NCBI RefSeq assembly: GCF_030819275.1
Contig: NZ_JAUTBL010000002.1
Span: 932,501-996,500 of the forward strand
Length of the DNA: 64,000 nucleotides
DNA from: Agrobacterium larrymoorei
GTDB lineage: Bacteria; Pseudomonadota; Alphaproteobacteria; Rhizobiales; Rhizobiaceae
Direction: 5' to 3'
In this document: piece by piece, positions 46,421 through 54,501 of the stretch
How the letters are laid out: the number at the start of each line of letters is the position of its first letter
How positions within the stretch are numbered: the first letter of the stretch is position 1
Program-made: the position numbers and the translations under genes
Notes under the pieces: generated by a model
The model's input: only the letters and a program-made list of their open reading frames with translations
Told to the model about the DNA's origin: nothing
Database searches by the model: none

Positions 46421-47668
46421 CTAGATGCTTCGCACTTTTTCCTGTCGCTCCAAAACGATCGCAACGATGAAGACCAGTAATCCCGCAAAGGAGAGGATCG
46501 CGCCGACATATCCGGTCGATGCGTAGCCGTAACCGAGAGCGATGACCAAACCGCCGAGCCAGGCCCCAAGTGCATTGGCAATGTTGAAGGCGGAGTGGTT
46601 GGAGGCAGCAGCGAGTGTCTGCGCATCGGCTGCCACATCCATCAGGCGGGTCTGGACGGCGGGGCAGGCCGCGAAACCGCAACCAATTAGGAAAACGCAC
46701 AGGCACAGCATATAGGGATTATGCGCCGTCAGCCCGAAGATCGTCATGAGGACGACATTGAAGGCCAGCATGCCGCCAATGGTGCCGTTCAATGAGAGGT
46801 CTGCAAGGCGTGAGCCGACGACATTGCCGACGTTCATCCCGATGCCGAAAAGCGCCAGTACGATCGGCACGGTGGAGACCGGCATCATGGCCACATCCGT
46901 CGTGGTCTTGGCGATGTAGCTGAAGACTGCGAACATCCCACCAAAGCCCACCGCAGCGATAGCCAGCGACAACCAGACCTGAAGGCGGCGGAAGGCGCCG
47001 AGTTCTCGCCGGACGCTGGCACCTTCCTGCACCTTGTCACGGGGCTGGAACATCCACAGAAGTGCTACAGTCAGCAGTGCGATACCGCCCACCATCAAGA
47101 AGGCTGCCCGCCAGGAGAACAACTGGCCGAAGAAGGTGGCGAGCGGCGTGCCAAGAAGCGTTGCGATGGTCAGACCCAGCATGACGCGACCGACGGCACG
47201 AGTACGCTTGTGGATCGGCGCCATGGACGCTGCGACGAGGGCGGCAACGCCAAAATAGGCGCCGTGCGGCAATCCGGAGATGAAGCGCAGAGCGGTGAAT
47301 GTCCAAAAGTCCGGTGCAAGGGCGCTTAAGATATTGCCGGCAGCAAACAGGCCCATCAGCGAAAGGAGAAGCACACGGCGTGTCAGACGCGCGGCAAGAA
47401 CCGCGATGATCGGCGCGCCGATGACAACGCCGAGCGCATAGGCCGTAATGACGTGGCCAGCGACAGGGACGCTAACTCCATAGGTCGTTGCCACCTCCGG
47501 CAAGAGGCCCATGATCGCGAATTCACCAGTGCCGATGCCGAAGCCGCCGGCGGCAAGCGCCAGTTCGATGAGCGCGATAGAGATGGGCGAGAGACCTGTC
47601 TGTGCGGAGGGCGCGATGGCAACGTCTTCCGCTTCGGCACGGTTTTCGCGTGGACAGCTTTGGCTCAT
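46421..47668 (-). CDS. MFS transporter (AraJ/YdhP-like)
   Basis: A 415-residue exporter with twelve predicted helices. The N-terminal region GTGEFAIMGLLPEVATTYGVSVPVAGHVITAYALGVV and LRFISGLPHGAYFGVAALVAA match the drug/arabinose/purine efflux group DHA1. The substrate is unknown. A rho-independent terminator lies 54 bases before the start codon, so expression may be controlled in the leader. Confidence 0.87.
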   Translation of the reverse strand: MSQSCPRENRAEAEDVAIAPSAQTGLSPISIALIELALAAGGFGIGTGEFAIMGLLPEVATTYGVSVPVAGHVITAYALGVVIGAPIIAVLAARLTRRVLLLSLMGLFAAGNILSALAPDFWTFTALRFISGLPHGAYFGVAALVAASMAPIHKRTRAVGRVMLGLTIATLLGTPLATFFGQLFSWRAAFLMVGGIALLTVALLWMFQPRDKVQEGASVRRELGAFRRLQVWLSLAIAAVGFGGMFAVFSYIAKTTTDVAMMPVSTVPIVLALFGIGMNVGNVVGSRLADLSLNGTIGGMLAFNVVLMTIFGLTAHNPYMLCLCVFLIGCGFAACPAVQTRLMDVAADAQTLAAASNHSAFNIANALGAWLGGLVIALGYGYASTGYVGAILSFAGLLVFIVAIVLERQEKVRSI

Positions 47669-47721
47669 GGGGTTCCCGGCTGCGACGGAACGCTTCCTAT
47701 GGAAAAGGGACGTTCACGAAG

Positions 47722-47758
47722 AAAAAAGGGCAAGATCGACATTGTCGATCTGCCCTGA
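47722..47758 (-). terminator. Terminator in the leader of the MFS gene
   Basis: On the minus strand AGGGCAGATCGAC and GTCGATCTTGCCCT form a long stem followed by TTTTTTC. It stands upstream of the MFS start and in the same direction. It could end a small RNA or act as an attenuator. Confidence 0.75.
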
Positions 47759-47923
47759 CTGGAGATGTTGGCCACCAAAATGACCTTATGTTGTTTGTAT
47801 CATGTTTATACGCGTCGCGGTAGTGTCGATTCGATGAATTCCGGATCGTCCCAGCTGCCGATGGAACCCTTTCGACACTAGACGATTTAGGTCGCGCTTC
47901 GTGCACAATAGCTGGATGGATAG

Positions 47924-48835
47924 ATGAGGCTGGTTGCGATCTTCAACCGCGATGGCGGAACGTTCAGGACCACCGATCTGGACGCTTATTGCGACCATGC
48001 CAGGACGGTATTTTCACAGGCCGGCCACGAGATTGAATGCCGCTTGGTTTCCGGCAAGGATATCGTCAAGGAAATGGAGCGCACCGCCGATGATGCAGGA
48101 CTGGATGGCCTGATTGCAGGCGGGGGTGACGGTACGATTTCTGCTGCGGCAGGCATCGCCTGGAAGCACGGCATTGCGCTCGGCGTTGTGCCGGCAGGGA
48201 CCATGAATCTGTTTGCGCGATCGCTGAAACTTCCGCTCGATATCTGGCAGGCAGTCGATACCTTGGCCCAGGGTCAAGTCCAGAATGTCGATATTGCCAG
48301 CGCCAACGGTCATCCCTTCGTGCACCAGTTCTCAGCCGGTCTCCATGCCCGCATGGTGCGCTATCGTGACCGTATGCAATATGCGTCGAGGCTTGGTAAA
48401 ATGCGGGCCAACATTCGCGCAGCACTCAGCGTCGTGCTCAATCCGCCTGTGTTCGACGTGGAATTCACCGTTGCAGGTGAGACCCAGCACCGTCGGGTTT
48501 GCGCCATCTCCGCCTCCAATAATGAGTTTGGCCCCAACCCTCTGCTAGTCGCGGATGATGTTACCCGCGGCCGCCTGGGGTTCTATGTGGCAGACGCCTT
48601 GAGCCCTTCCGGGGTGGCGCGGCTCGCGGTCGATATTCTGCGCGGCAGGCTGAAGGAAAACGCAGCGGTCACGTCGATGGCAGTCGAAAATGTCGAACTG
48701 CATTTTCCCAGGAGGCGTCATGATGTCCGCTGCGTCATCGACGGCGAACTGTTGCCGATGAAGCGCGATGTGGAGCTCAAAATCCACGCCGGGGAACTGA
48801 AGGTTATCGTCGCCAAGGATTCTACCAACGTATGA
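47924..48835 (+). CDS. Diacylglycerol kinase-family lipid kinase
   Basis: A 303-residue protein of the DagK/YegS-like lipid kinase family. The nucleotide-binding motif is GLIAGGGDGTISAAAG near residues 60-75, with GVVPAGTMNLFARSL next and the C-terminal beta domain with ISASNNEFGPNP and VIDGELLPMKRDVELKIH. It phosphorylates a lipid such as diacylglycerol at the inner membrane by family; the lipid is not known. It is divergent from the MFS gene. Confidence 0.87.
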   Translation: MRLVAIFNRDGGTFRTTDLDAYCDHARTVFSQAGHEIECRLVSGKDIVKEMERTADDAGLDGLIAGGGDGTISAAAGIAWKHGIALGVVPAGTMNLFARSLKLPLDIWQAVDTLAQGQVQNVDIASANGHPFVHQFSAGLHARMVRYRDRMQYASRLGKMRANIRAALSVVLNPPVFDVEFTVAGETQHRRVCAISASNNEFGPNPLLVADDVTRGRLGFYVADALSPSGVARLAVDILRGRLKENAAVTSMAVENVELHFPRRRHDVRCVIDGELLPMKRDVELKIHAGELKVIVAKDSTNV

Positions 48836-48859
48836 TCCAGACTTTAGGGTGCATAAAGG

Positions 48860-49032
48860 ACACTCTAAAATGTGTCGCGATCTTTCAGAATCGCTCTGTA
48901 ATCTTTGGTTCTTTGGCTTGCCGCATGTCGCGCAAAACCGCTTAACACTTTTGCGCGGCATATTCTAAATCATTGAATCTAAAAATCTTTGTCTGAAAAT
49001 CGATTTTGATTTTCGGACCGATACTGTAGCCA
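48860..49032. repeat. Composite intergenic repeat with both module types
   Basis: GTGTCGCGATCTTTCAGAAT and GCATGTCGCGCAAAACCGCT with its partner CTTTTGCGCGGCAT make one hairpin module. CTGAAAATCGATTTTGATTT then CGGACCGATACTGTAG is the second module, matching 9852 and 57250. It lies between the lipid kinase and aminotransferase genes. Confidence 0.7.
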
Positions 49033-49096
49033 TCGCTTGCAAATTTAACAGCCAGCGGCCATGCTTCCTGTCAGCAGATCAAGGAGCATACAAGGC

Positions 49097-50467
49097 GTGA
49101 ACGATTTATCGAGACCAGTCTCCAACCTCGCCGCCATCGACGCTGCACATCATCTTCATCCCTTTTCAGACATGGGAAAGTTGAATGCGACCGGCACGCG
49201 CATCATCGAGCGTGCGGAGGGTGTCTTCATCTATGACAGCACCGGCAAGAAATATCTTGATGCCTTTGCTGGCCTCTGGTGCGTCAACATCGGATACGGT
49301 CGCAGGGAGATCGCCGAAGCTGTGGCGCAGCAGATGAACGAGCTGCCCTATTACAATGCCTTTTTCGGTACCACCACGCCGCCCGCGGCTCTCCTGGCGC
49401 AAAAGATCGCCTCCCATGCCGGGCCGAGGATGAACCATGTGTTCTTCACCAATTCCGGTTCAGAAGCCACAGACACGTGGTTTCGGATGGCGCGGGTCTA
49501 TTGGAAGGCGCTCGGCCACACAACAAAGACCAAGGTGATTGCGCGGCGCAACGGCTATCATGGCTCTACCGTAGCAGGTGCTTCACTTGGCGGCATGACG
49601 TGGATGCACGAACAGGGCAATCTGCCGATCGAAGGCGTCGCCCATATCGGCCAGCCCTATTGGTACGCAGAAGGTGGCGATCTCTCACCTGCAGAATTCG
49701 GCCTCAAGGTTGCGCGTGAGCTGGACGCCAAGATCGACGAACTGGGCGAGGAGAATGTGGCTGCCTTCGTTGCCGAGCCCATACAGGGCGCAGGTGGCGT
49801 TATCGTCCCACCGGAAACCTATTGGCCGGAAATCGCCCGCATCTGTAAGGCACGCAATATTCTGCTGGTCTCCGATGAGGTGATCTGCGGCTTCGGGCGA
49901 CTGGGCTCCTGGTTCGGCTACCAGCATTTCGGTTACGAGCCTGATCTGGCACCGATAGCCAAGGGCCTGTCATCCGGCTATCTGCCGATTGGCGGCGTGC
50001 TGGTATCGGACCGCGTGGCCGAGGTGATGCTGACTGAGGTTGGCGATTTCAACCATGGCTTCACCTATTCCGGTCATCCGGTCTGCGCTGCGGCGGCTCT
50101 CGAAAATCTCCGCATTATCGAGGCGGAAGGACTGGTCGAACGGGTGCGGGATGATATAGGCCCATATTTCACGGAAGGTTGGCAGAGCCTCCTGGACCAC
50201 GAAGTGGTAGGCGAGGCGGCCAATGTCGGCCTGATGGGCGGCTTGCAACTGACAGCGAACAAGGCAACGCGCAAACGTGTCGACAAGCCGGACGACGTTG
50301 GTGTCATCGTCCGCAATCATTGCCTGGAAAATGGACTGGTGATGCGCGCCACGGGCGATCGCATGCTGGCGTCTCCCGCTCTAACCATCACCCACGGCGA
50401 GGTGGATCAGATTATTGAAACACTGCGCAAGGGGTTGGACCACCTGCGCGACACCATGAAAGTTTGA
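49097..50467 (+). CDS. Class III (omega) aminotransferase, putrescine/omega-amino acid-pyruvate type
   Basis: A 456-residue PLP enzyme. NATGTRIIERAEGVFIYDSTGKKYLDAFAGLWCVNIGYGR is the N-terminal family landmark; NSGSEATDTWFRMAR, DEVICGFGRLGSWFG and the Schiff-base lysine in LAPIAKGLSSGYLPIGG are clear. It resembles SpuC-type polyamine and beta-alanine-pyruvate aminotransferases, so polyamine or omega-amino acid breakdown is likely. The GTG has AAGGAG eleven bases upstream; an ATG twelve codons earlier is an alternative. The OsmC gene follows within 2 bases. Confidence 0.9.
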   Translation: MNDLSRPVSNLAAIDAAHHLHPFSDMGKLNATGTRIIERAEGVFIYDSTGKKYLDAFAGLWCVNIGYGRREIAEAVAQQMNELPYYNAFFGTTTPPAALLAQKIASHAGPRMNHVFFTNSGSEATDTWFRMARVYWKALGHTTKTKVIARRNGYHGSTVAGASLGGMTWMHEQGNLPIEGVAHIGQPYWYAEGGDLSPAEFGLKVARELDAKIDELGEENVAAFVAEPIQGAGGVIVPPETYWPEIARICKARNILLVSDEVICGFGRLGSWFGYQHFGYEPDLAPIAKGLSSGYLPIGGVLVSDRVAEVMLTEVGDFNHGFTYSGHPVCAAAALENLRIIEAEGLVERVRDDIGPYFTEGWQSLLDHEVVGEAANVGLMGGLQLTANKATRKRVDKPDDVGVIVRNHCLENGLVMRATGDRMLASPALTITHGEVDQIIETLRKGLDHLRDTMKV

Positions 50468-50469
50468 CG

Positions 50470-50940
50470 ATGGCCGATCACGAGCATCAATACACACTCA
50501 AGGTCACATGGACGGGCAATCGCGGCACCGGCACATCCGGTTATAGGGAATATGACCGCGATCATGTCATCTCGGCAGATGGCAAGCCGGATATTGCCGG
50601 CTCTTCCGATCCGGCCTTCCGCGGCGATCCGGCACGCTGGAATCCGGAGGAGTTGCTGCTTGCCTCCATCTCTGCATGTCACAAGCTCTGGTACCTGCAT
50701 TTCTGTGCGGTCTCAGGTGTGGTGGTCAGCGACTATGTGGATGAGCCGGAAGGCACCATGGTTCTGAAGCGGGACGGTGCGGGTCATTTCACCGAGGTTA
50801 TCCTGAAGCCTTTGATCACCCTCGCAAAGGGAGATCCGCAGACCGCACGAGAACTCCACGGCGACGCACATGAAAAATGTTTCATCGCCAACTCGGTGAA
50901 TTTCCCGATCCGGGTGGAGCCAACGATCAAAACGCTTTAA
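50470..50940 (+). CDS. OsmC-family protein
   Basis: A 156-residue OsmC-fold protein. GDPARWNPEELLLASISACHKLWYLHFCAV carries the first conserved Cys, and HEKCFIANSVNFPIRVEPTI the second, as in hydroperoxide reductases that act on organic peroxides. It begins 2 bases after the aminotransferase stop and is likely cotranscribed. Its last four bases overlap the convergent glycosyltransferase gene. Confidence 0.87.
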   Translation: MADHEHQYTLKVTWTGNRGTGTSGYREYDRDHVISADGKPDIAGSSDPAFRGDPARWNPEELLLASISACHKLWYLHFCAVSGVVVSDYVDEPEGTMVLKRDGAGHFTEVILKPLITLAKGDPQTARELHGDAHEKCFIANSVNFPIRVEPTIKTL

Positions 50941-52430
50941 TTCGCCTGGGCAGTCGCGAGTGAATAATAAAATCTATGGCTACGACCTGAGGCGCCATAG
51001 GGTACGTTGACGTGATGGACATCCGTCGGTGCGGGAAGTGAGACGCGCTGAGCAAGCGAGGCGATCGCGTCCTGAAAATCCTCAGGCGACTCCCCGTCGT
51101 CCTTTGTATCCACCAGTAGGATAACCGCGCCGGCCGGCCAAAGTGCCGGGATCGTCTCGATATCGGTGTCCGTCGTCACGACCATCGCATCGGGAAACTG
51201 GATTTTCAGGTTTCCACCCGCAAGCCCACCAAAAGCAATGACGTAGTCCGGTTTGAACGGGCCATTATGACGAAGTGTCTCAGCAAAGCCCTTATAGGGA
51301 ATGTGGACGAGCGAGTATCGCTCGAAATGGGGCGAGATCAGCCCGCGTGTAAGGAGAACCCCCAGGAAGCCGATGGCGAGCGTGAAGGTGGAGGTCAGCA
51401 TCGGCTTGAGCTTCCGTTCGCCCGACAAGCCTGCAGCCTGCACCTTCAGACAGAGATAAAGCGGCCAGAGCAGCACGTAAACAGCAAGCCATTTCTGCCG
51501 CATATGGGTGATGCCCATTGCGAAGACGAGCAGTAGCACAAAGACCATTGAGAAAAGAATGATGCGCCCGACGAGGCGTGTAGACTGGTCGCTCGCCCGC
51601 ATGATGGCCTTGATGTCGCGGAAATAGAGAGCGGAACAGATCGCCGTCGGCAAAGCGATGGCCTTCAGGAATGCAACCAGGAGATCGAGCGATCCATCGA
51701 GAGCATAAAGCGTCGTGCTATCAGTCACGTCCCGCATTTCCCGTGTTGTCTGTGTGGTGGCGAGATCGAAATGATTCACCACCCAGAGACAGTGCGGTAG
51801 GGCAAGAGCAATGGCTGCGCCGATGGTTAAAAGCATGCGCCAGTCGATGAGACGCTGACGCAGATCCTTGTCCAGAGCAATAGCAAAGACAGCAGCCAGG
51901 GGAACGAGAACAAAGTTGTATTTGGCAATTGCGCCGATGCCGATGGCGATCCCCGTGAGTAAATATCCGGCAACGCTGGGCGTCTTAAGCGTTACGAAAA
52001 GCGCGTAGGCAAACAAGGCGACGGAAGACAGCGCCAGAACCGTGTGGGTCAAATCCCGCTGTGCCATAACGAAAACGGTCGGCATCGTCAGTACGCCGAG
52101 CGTCGCAATATTGGCGAGCGTTCTGTCGCGAAGCATCAGCCTGGCCGTGAGCCAGACAAAAAGACAACAGAGGAAAAGCAGTCCATTCTTGAGCAGGCTC
52201 AGCGAGGCGATCGATGGACCGACGAGCACATTCACGCCATGCTGCAGCCATGTGTAAAGGAAGGGTTGGGAGCCGTATCCGAGCAACAGATGCTGAGACA
52301 GAAGGGCCTGTTGGGTTTCATCGATTTCGAGCGCTGACGAGCGGACAATGCGAACGACGAATGCGAGAAGGAAATATCCTGCAATCAGGATCAGCGTCAA
52401 ATCGAGATTGCGGGAGAAACCCTTGCGCAT
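50937..52430 (-). CDS. ArnT-like (GT39/GT83) membrane glycosyltransferase
   Basis: A 497-residue polytopic membrane protein with about ten to twelve helices and a soluble C-terminal part. EIDETQQALLSQHLLLGYGSQPFLYTWL near the N-terminus holds the acidic motif typical of ArnT and PMT-type enzymes using polyprenyl-phosphate sugars. It follows the GT2 gene by four bases, so the pair likely makes and then uses a lipid-linked sugar. In Rhizobium the Rgt proteins of this class add galacturonic acid to LPS; the sugar here is unknown. Confidence 0.83.
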   Translation of the reverse strand: MRKGFSRNLDLTLILIAGYFLLAFVVRIVRSSALEIDETQQALLSQHLLLGYGSQPFLYTWLQHGVNVLVGPSIASLSLLKNGLLFLCCLFVWLTARLMLRDRTLANIATLGVLTMPTVFVMAQRDLTHTVLALSSVALFAYALFVTLKTPSVAGYLLTGIAIGIGAIAKYNFVLVPLAAVFAIALDKDLRQRLIDWRMLLTIGAAIALALPHCLWVVNHFDLATTQTTREMRDVTDSTTLYALDGSLDLLVAFLKAIALPTAICSALYFRDIKAIMRASDQSTRLVGRIILFSMVFVLLLVFAMGITHMRQKWLAVYVLLWPLYLCLKVQAAGLSGERKLKPMLTSTFTLAIGFLGVLLTRGLISPHFERYSLVHIPYKGFAETLRHNGPFKPDYVIAFGGLAGGNLKIQFPDAMVVTTDTDIETIPALWPAGAVILLVDTKDDGESPEDFQDAIASLAQRVSLPAPTDVHHVNVPYGASGRSHRFYYSLATAQAN

Positions 52431-52434
52431 CGTG

Positions 52435-53445
52435 TCATGTCTCGTCGGAGGTGAAGGTTTTGCTGACGATGTAGTTCGGCGTCCGGTCGTCTCGGTAATA
52501 GAGACGGGCGATCATCTCTGCCAGGATCCCCGTGGTGATGAACTGCAAGGAAGAGAGCGACAGAACCACCGCTACCATCAGCATCGGGCGTGTGCCGATA
52601 TCATTCCCAAGGATGAACTTATCGACGAAGAGATAGGCCATGATGACGGTGGCGAGCGCACCGAGCCCAAGGCCGAGGGACCCGAAGAAATGCCCGGGCC
52701 GCGCTTTGTAGCGCATGAAGAACATGACCGACAGCAGATCGAGGATTACGCGGAAAGTGCGCGAGATGCCGTATTTGGACGTGCCGAACTGGCGCGCATG
52801 ATGCGTCACCTCCATCTCACCAATCCGGCTGCTCGGGACCACGCCTGCCACCCAGGCCGGGATGAAGCGATGCATCTCGCCCATCAGCTTGACCTGTTTG
52901 ATGACCGAGGTGCGATAGATTTTCAGGCTGCAGCCATAATCATGCAGACGGACACCGGTGATGCGACCGATGAGCCGATTGGCAATCCACGAGGGAATTT
53001 TGCGCAGCATCAAACCGTCCTGGCGGTTCTTGCGCCATCCGACAAGAAGATCGAGCTCGCGTCGCTCGAGTTCTGCCACCAGCATCGGAATGTCTTTGGG
53101 ATCGTTCTGCAGATCGCCGTCGAGGGTGGCGATCAAGCGCCCCCTGGCCGTGTCGATACCCGCTTGCATCGCTGCCGTCTGGCCGAAATTGCGTTGAAGC
53201 GCGACAATCTTGAGATCGAGTCCATCGCGACCGAGATAGGATCTGGCATTGACGATCGTCGCATCCGTGCTTCCGTCATCCACCAGAATCAATTCCCAAG
53301 TGCCAGGAAAGCTTGTCATCGCGTCGATAACGCGCTCTATCAGAGGACAGACGCTTTCTTGTTCATTGAAAATCGGCACGACAAGCGATAGTTCCGGCGC
53401 AGTGTTTGTCGGGATCTCGCTTCGAAGGGCTGTCGTTGTGGGCAC
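52435..53445 (-). CDS. GT2 polyprenol-phosphate sugar transferase (ArnC/RgtE-like)
   Basis: A 336-residue family-2 glycosyltransferase. LSLVVPIFNEQESV, LVDDGSTDATI and ATLDGDLQNDP are the nucleotide-sugar and metal motifs; RQDGLMLRKIPSWIANRLIGR and two C-terminal membrane helices (LGLGALATVIMAYLFV, MLMVAVVLSLSSLQFIT) place it with ArnC, GtrB and DPM1. It loads a sugar on polyprenyl phosphate for the ArnT-like enzyme next to it. The GTG start has GGGGA at nine bases. A CtrA-type box lies 15 bases upstream. Confidence 0.88.
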   Translation of the reverse strand: MPTTTALRSEIPTNTAPELSLVVPIFNEQESVCPLIERVIDAMTSFPGTWELILVDDGSTDATIVNARSYLGRDGLDLKIVALQRNFGQTAAMQAGIDTARGRLIATLDGDLQNDPKDIPMLVAELERRELDLLVGWRKNRQDGLMLRKIPSWIANRLIGRITGVRLHDYGCSLKIYRTSVIKQVKLMGEMHRFIPAWVAGVVPSSRIGEMEVTHHARQFGTSKYGISRTFRVILDLLSVMFFMRYKARPGHFFGSLGLGLGALATVIMAYLFVDKFILGNDIGTRPMLMVAVVLSLSSLQFITTGILAEMIARLYYRDDRTPNYIVSKTFTSDET

Positions 53446-53459
53446 GAAGGCTTCCCCGG

Positions 53460-53474
53460 TTAAGACATTCTTAA
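53460..53474. promoter_or_regulatory. CtrA-type box between GT2 and UPF0104 genes
   Basis: TTAA-GACATTC-TTAA matches the CtrA consensus TTAA-N7-TTAA. It is close to the GT2 start codon, more like a repressor position. Chance occurrence cannot be excluded. Confidence 0.4.
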
Positions 53475-53550
53475 TATGCTCTTTTGCGGGATAGGCGTCG
53501 TTCCGCCAATTGTCCAGTTAGGCTATCACTTGAAAGACAATTCACACAGG

Positions 53551-54486
53551 ATGAAACCGGGGGCGTTGCTTGCAAGCAACGCATTGACGCTCGGCATGGT
53601 GGTTGTCGCCATCGCCTACGCCGCCTTCATCCAATGGGTCTGGGGTTGGGGCACGGTCATCAACCTTTGGTCCCATGCCGGCTGGGGAACGATTGTCCTT
53701 GCGCTGTCGCTTCTCGTCGCCACCTACGTACTGCGCACCTGGCGCATTTGCGACTACTTCCCGCGAGAAACGACAGGCCGCTTCGCCACGCTTTTTCGCG
53801 TGGTCCAACTGCATAACATTCTCAACATCATGCTGCCGTTTCGAAGTGGGGAGACCAGCTTTCCGCTTCTGATGAAACGAGAATTCGGCGTCAATCTTCT
53901 CCGCGGTACCTCGGCTCTTCTTGTCATGCGACTCTTCGATTTGCACGCACTTCTGGCGGCAGCCGGGGTGGGTTTGGCGTTGGAAGAAGAGAGCCTATGG
54001 GTCTGGGTCGGGTGGCTCATGTTTCTGCTTCTGCCAGCCTTGGGGTTTGTAGCGCGCGACTTGGTCTTCGGGCTCGTGAGCCGACGCTCGTCCACCAAAC
54101 TCGCTGGAATACTCGAGGAGGTGAGGGCAGGTCTCCCGGTAGACGGCAACGCTTTTATGCGAGCCTGGGGCGCAACTCTGATCAACTGGTTCGTCAAGAT
54201 CGCCGTGCTGGCCTGGATATTAACGCTGATGGGAAGAATCAGTCTTCCAGCAGGCTTCGGTGGAGCGCTCGGTGGTGAACTCTCATCCGTGCTCCCGGTT
54301 CACGCACCAGGCGGCGTTGGCACCTATCCGGCAGGCATTATGGCAGGGGCGGTCGGCTTCGGCGCGTCGGCGGAAGAGCAGGCGCTATCGGCGCTCGGCC
54401 AGGCAGCCGTCAACCTTCACCTGCTGGTCATCCTGTCATCACTGATTGGGACGGCTCTGGCGCTTTTCGTGCCGACACAAAAGTAG
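53551..54486 (+). CDS. UPF0104/lysylphosphatidylglycerol synthase TM-type membrane protein
   Basis: A 311-residue protein with eight or so membrane helices and the AglD/MprF-type pattern (IMLPFRSGETSFPLLMKREFG, LSSVLPVHAPGGVGTYPAGI). Relatives move or handle polyprenyl-linked lipids or aminoacyl-lipids. It is divergent from the GT2 and ArnT-like genes, so a flippase-like part of the same lipid-linked sugar pathway is possible. The ATG has only a weak ribosome site, and a longer start in the same frame is possible. Confidence 0.78.
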   Translation: MKPGALLASNALTLGMVVVAIAYAAFIQWVWGWGTVINLWSHAGWGTIVLALSLLVATYVLRTWRICDYFPRETTGRFATLFRVVQLHNILNIMLPFRSGETSFPLLMKREFGVNLLRGTSALLVMRLFDLHALLAAAGVGLALEEESLWVWVGWLMFLLLPALGFVARDLVFGLVSRRSSTKLAGILEEVRAGLPVDGNAFMRAWGATLINWFVKIAVLAWILTLMGRISLPAGFGGALGGELSSVLPVHAPGGVGTYPAGIMAGAVGFGASAEEQALSALGQAAVNLHLLVILSSLIGTALALFVPTQK

Positions 54487-54501
54487 CGCCAGAAGAGAGA
54501 C

